Positions 41,612-43,109 of a stretch of DNA of 43,109 nucleotides are shown one piece after another (position 1 is the first letter of the stretch; each line of letters begins with the position of its first letter). The notes below the pieces were generated by a model that saw nothing but the letters and a program-made list of their open reading frames with translations, searched no databases and was not told the origin of the DNA. The stretch spans positions 1 through 43,109 of the forward strand of contig JASHOD010000009.1 in assembly GCA_030041295.1 (NCBI GenBank), given 5' to 3'. The position numbers were made by a program, and so were the translations under genes. This DNA is from Nitrososphaerales archaeon (lineage in GTDB: Archaea > Thermoproteota > Nitrososphaeria > Nitrososphaerales > CADDZS01).

Positions 41612-41911
41612 ATGAAAAGCCAGAAAAGCAGATCATGCATTTTTAAGAAACGAACTAGTCTTTTATTCTATGGATTTCGGATCCATATTACAGATATGGA
41701 CTGCGAAAAGTGCTTCGAGGCTTTTGCTTCAACCGAAGAGTTTTCCGAACATGTAAAGATCCACTACGGCGCTCCTTCAGTAGTGCCAGCATACTATTCG
41801 AAGAGCGACTTTGGCATGGGACGTGATTTTCCTGAAACGAAGAAGGTTTCGTGGCTTTCGAAGAACGACATGAAACGCTTGCTCCACGACACTTTCGGAT
41901 CGACGACTTGA
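41612..41911 (+). CDS. Small protein with a C2H2 zinc finger
   Basis: 99 codons. MDCEKCFEAFASTEEFSEHV, then KIH, gives C-x2-C-x12-H-x3-H with Phe and Phe/Val in the hydrophobic positions, a canonical single C2H2 finger (about residues 31-51). A polar tail with SWLSKNDMKRLLHDTF follows. The basic first 29 residues may be part of the protein or ATG 41696 (directly before DCEKC) may be the real start. It is probably a DNA- or protein-binding regulator. Divergent from the unknown gene and upstream of the Thr-rich protein gene, which it may control. Confidence 0.72.
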   Translation: MKSQKSRSCIFKKRTSLLFYGFRIHITDMDCEKCFEAFASTEEFSEHVKIHYGAPSVVPAYYSKSDFGMGRDFPETKKVSWLSKNDMKRLLHDTFGSTT

Positions 41912-41924
41912 AAAGTAATCTCGA

Positions 41925-42020
41925 GTTCGGCTAGCAAATTACCGTTGCGTCGAAACATCTGTGTAACTGACAACAAAAAGAAAAGAGGAAGTCTTACAAA
42001 ACTTTGAATTTTGGTAAACT
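41925..42020. repeat. Segment duplicated at 13851-13950 (leader of Thr-rich gene)
   Basis: The match to 13851-13950 starts at GTTCGGCTAGCAA and runs through the leader into the first codons (MNFGKL) of the Thr-rich gene, at roughly 75-80% identity with small gaps. Conservation of AAGAGG, AGTCTT and TTGAATTTTGG suggests a promoter-to-start unit. Confidence 0.65.
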
Positions 42021-42696
42021 AAAAAAGTCGAAATCCATCTTATACGGATGCGGAGTAGCCGGAACTGTCTTATTTGCCGTTCTCCTGGGCATCTACTTAT
42101 TTTCCCCTTCCGGAATAGGAAATACGTCGAGTACGAAAACTTCTACTACTTCGAGCGTACCTCAATTTCAGCCTCCGGGTGGCTCGAACAGCACAACTGT
42201 AACAACGACCACTACAGCTAGCAGCACTACTACCGTCACGGTTACTGGAAATCAAACGACAAGCAATGGTGTTACCACAGTCACTCAAACTGTAACCGGG
42301 AGGAACACAACTATCACTGTCACAAAAAGTGGTCAAACGGTTACTATCAATGCTCCCGCGGTTACATCGTCTGAAACAATAACTTCAATGGTTACGGCTA
42401 CGGAAACATCAAATTATACATTGACAGTTACGGTGTCTAGCACCGTGGTGAGCCCTCCATCGAGCGAGACTCAGACTACAACTACGCAAACCGTCACGCA
42501 AACTACCACTCTACCAGTTACCACTACGACTACAGAAACTCTTACTCAAACGACTACATCGCCAGTCACCAGCACCATCACTCAGACAGTAACTGCGCCG
42601 CCAACCAGTACTACAACTACACAAACAATCACTACTACCATTACTCAGTCACAGACCCAGACCACGACTACGCATTCTTGCTCAAAGTGGCAGTAG
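42004..42696 (+). CDS. Membrane-anchored Thr/Ser-rich surface protein
   Basis: 230 residues, TTG start. A basic N-terminus (KLKKSKS) and one hydrophobic helix (about 13-33) are followed by some 190 residues made almost entirely of Thr, Ser, Val, Gln and Pro, with short repeats such as TTTTTETLTQTT and TQTVT. No globular domain is visible until a short ending SCSKWQ. It looks like a mucin-like, probably O-glycosylated stalk fixed in the membrane. The Cys near the end and one in the helix region (CGV) could form links. The N-terminal part resembles the linker design of the binding protein at 4324-5529. Confidence 0.7.
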   Translation: MNFGKLKKSKSILYGCGVAGTVLFAVLLGIYLFSPSGIGNTSSTKTSTTSSVPQFQPPGGSNSTTVTTTTTASSTTTVTVTGNQTTSNGVTTVTQTVTGRNTTITVTKSGQTVTINAPAVTSSETITSMVTATETSNYTLTVTVSSTVVSPPSSETQTTTTQTVTQTTTLPVTTTTTETLTQTTTSPVTSTITQTVTAPPTSTTTTQTITTTITQSQTQTTTTHSCSKWQ

Positions 42697-42728
42697 GAGG
42701 GCGGCCTTAAGGTGCCCAGGCCGAGCGT

Positions 42729-42987
42729 CTAACTTTCGGAGCGGGGCTCTGACATTGAGCGGTTGCAATCTGCGCACAGCAACTGAGCATTTTCGAACGT
42801 CGTCCTTCCCCCTTTAGACCATGCTTTTCCAATGATCCGCCTCGAATTCATCCCAGCTGACTTTTCTACAGCTTAGCGTTCCGAACATACTTCGAGTTGA
42901 AATCCAATTATTACCACAACACTGTTCGTAGCGGAATTTATCACAGTTACATTGCCGGGATTTCAACCCCGGTTGCGAGAGTGACAC
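42729..42987 (-). pseudogene. HNH endonuclease, broken by a one-base insertion
   Basis: The upstream half (frame from about 42987) reads KSRQCNCDKFRYEQCCGNNW, later SCRKVSWDEFEADHWK, then leaves the family. In the next frame KAWSKGGRTTFENAQLLCAD, then CNRSMSEPRSES, follows up to TAG 42729-42731. Joined, they give the HNH core: EADHW, SKGGRTTFENAQLLC and CNRS, with the paired Cys of the zinc-binding ends. Removing one A from the AAAA run (about 42826-42831) restores the frame. The N-terminal end is not certain. It could be a homing-type or defence-related nuclease. Confidence 0.72.
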
Positions 42988-43109
42988 TTGAGGCTGCTTA
43001 ACATACTTGGTTCAAAGGGGATTGTCTCGCTTACTCTTCGGCACAGCGAAGTCGAGCTATATTATCTGAGGACTCAAAAACTCGAAAATTTCCAAAGAAA
43101 GCAAACGTT
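42988..43109. other. Right edge, no supported gene
   Basis: No frame with a recognisable domain. It may hold the missing N-terminal part of the HNH remnant, but I cannot read it. Confidence 0.3.

Noticed and set aside
42955-42975. CCGGG...CCCGG hairpin that looks like a tRNA T-arm on the minus strand
   Set aside because: The loop has eight bases and no acceptor, D or anticodon arm can be built; the sequence is explained by the HNH coding frame.

Overview
The window looks archaeal. It has Tfx-type DNA-binding proteins, Mop/TOBE metal-oxyanion-binding proteins, a PhoU protein with an AbrB-type N-terminus, class III (pilin-type) signal sequences, a FlaI/FlaJ-type pilus motor, a degenerate KaiC/ArlH-like ATPase and TATA boxes (TTTAAA-like) about 40-46 bases before start codons. 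TTG and GTG starts are frequent. A soil-type Nitrososphaeria/Thaumarchaeota or relative is my best guess, but the sequence alone does not settle the lineage. Coding density is modest and there are many gene remnants.

Layout: (1) 0-5.6 kb is a molybdate/tungstate acquisition island. It has a DUF364 protein, a frameshifted Tfx regulator, a Mop-like TOBE protein, an ABC ATPase, a permease followed by a truncated Tfx, and a solute-binding protein with a pilin-like N-terminus. Three copies of an inverted repeat GCAAC-N8-GTTGC sit at the first Tfx, the permease and the binding-protein promoters and look like the operator of this regulon. (2) 5.8-13.5 kb carries housekeeping and accessory genes: an MFS transporter, a terpenoid-cyclase-like protein, an Lrp-like regulator, a VOC protein, an AhpD-like protein, a DUF1801 protein and a pyruvate-kinase-like protein. 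An S53 peptidase remnant lies among them. (3) 13.8-24.5 kb is an accessory patchwork with two GC-rich probable imports (peptidase E-like and enoyl-reductase-like). It also holds a DHPS-like protein, several methyltransferases, an SDR that seems to lack its catalytic residues, the second TOBE protein, and broken pieces of an FAD oxidoreductase, a methyltransferase, an ABC ATPase, a coiled-coil protein and a transposase. (4) 25.0-28.2 kb has no convincing gene. Its core (26.1-27.7 kb) is extraordinarily rich in the palindrome AGCT, contains diverged repeats, and forms hairpins whose stem is preserved by a compensatory change between copies.

(5) 28.2-42.7 kb is a surface-structure region. It has a second permease of the same family, a 754-residue protein fusing a pilin-type signal with two different solute-binding domains, a large pilin-like protein ending in an Ig-like domain, a PhoU-type regulator, and a FlaI-FlaJ-FlaJ operon in which the platform protein is split in two and the second half ends in another Ig-like domain. 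A Walker-A-less KaiC-like ATPase, two unknown proteins, a C2H2 zinc-finger protein and a Thr-rich anchored protein follow. The window ends in a frameshifted HNH endonuclease remnant.

Working model (inference): oxyanion-binding proteins are processed and anchored like pilins (bindosome style) near a dedicated type IV pilus-like assembly motor. The two permeases may share the single ATPase, and expression is controlled by Tfx through the GCAAC-N8-GTTGC operator. The AGCT-rich hairpin region is the least explained part of the window.
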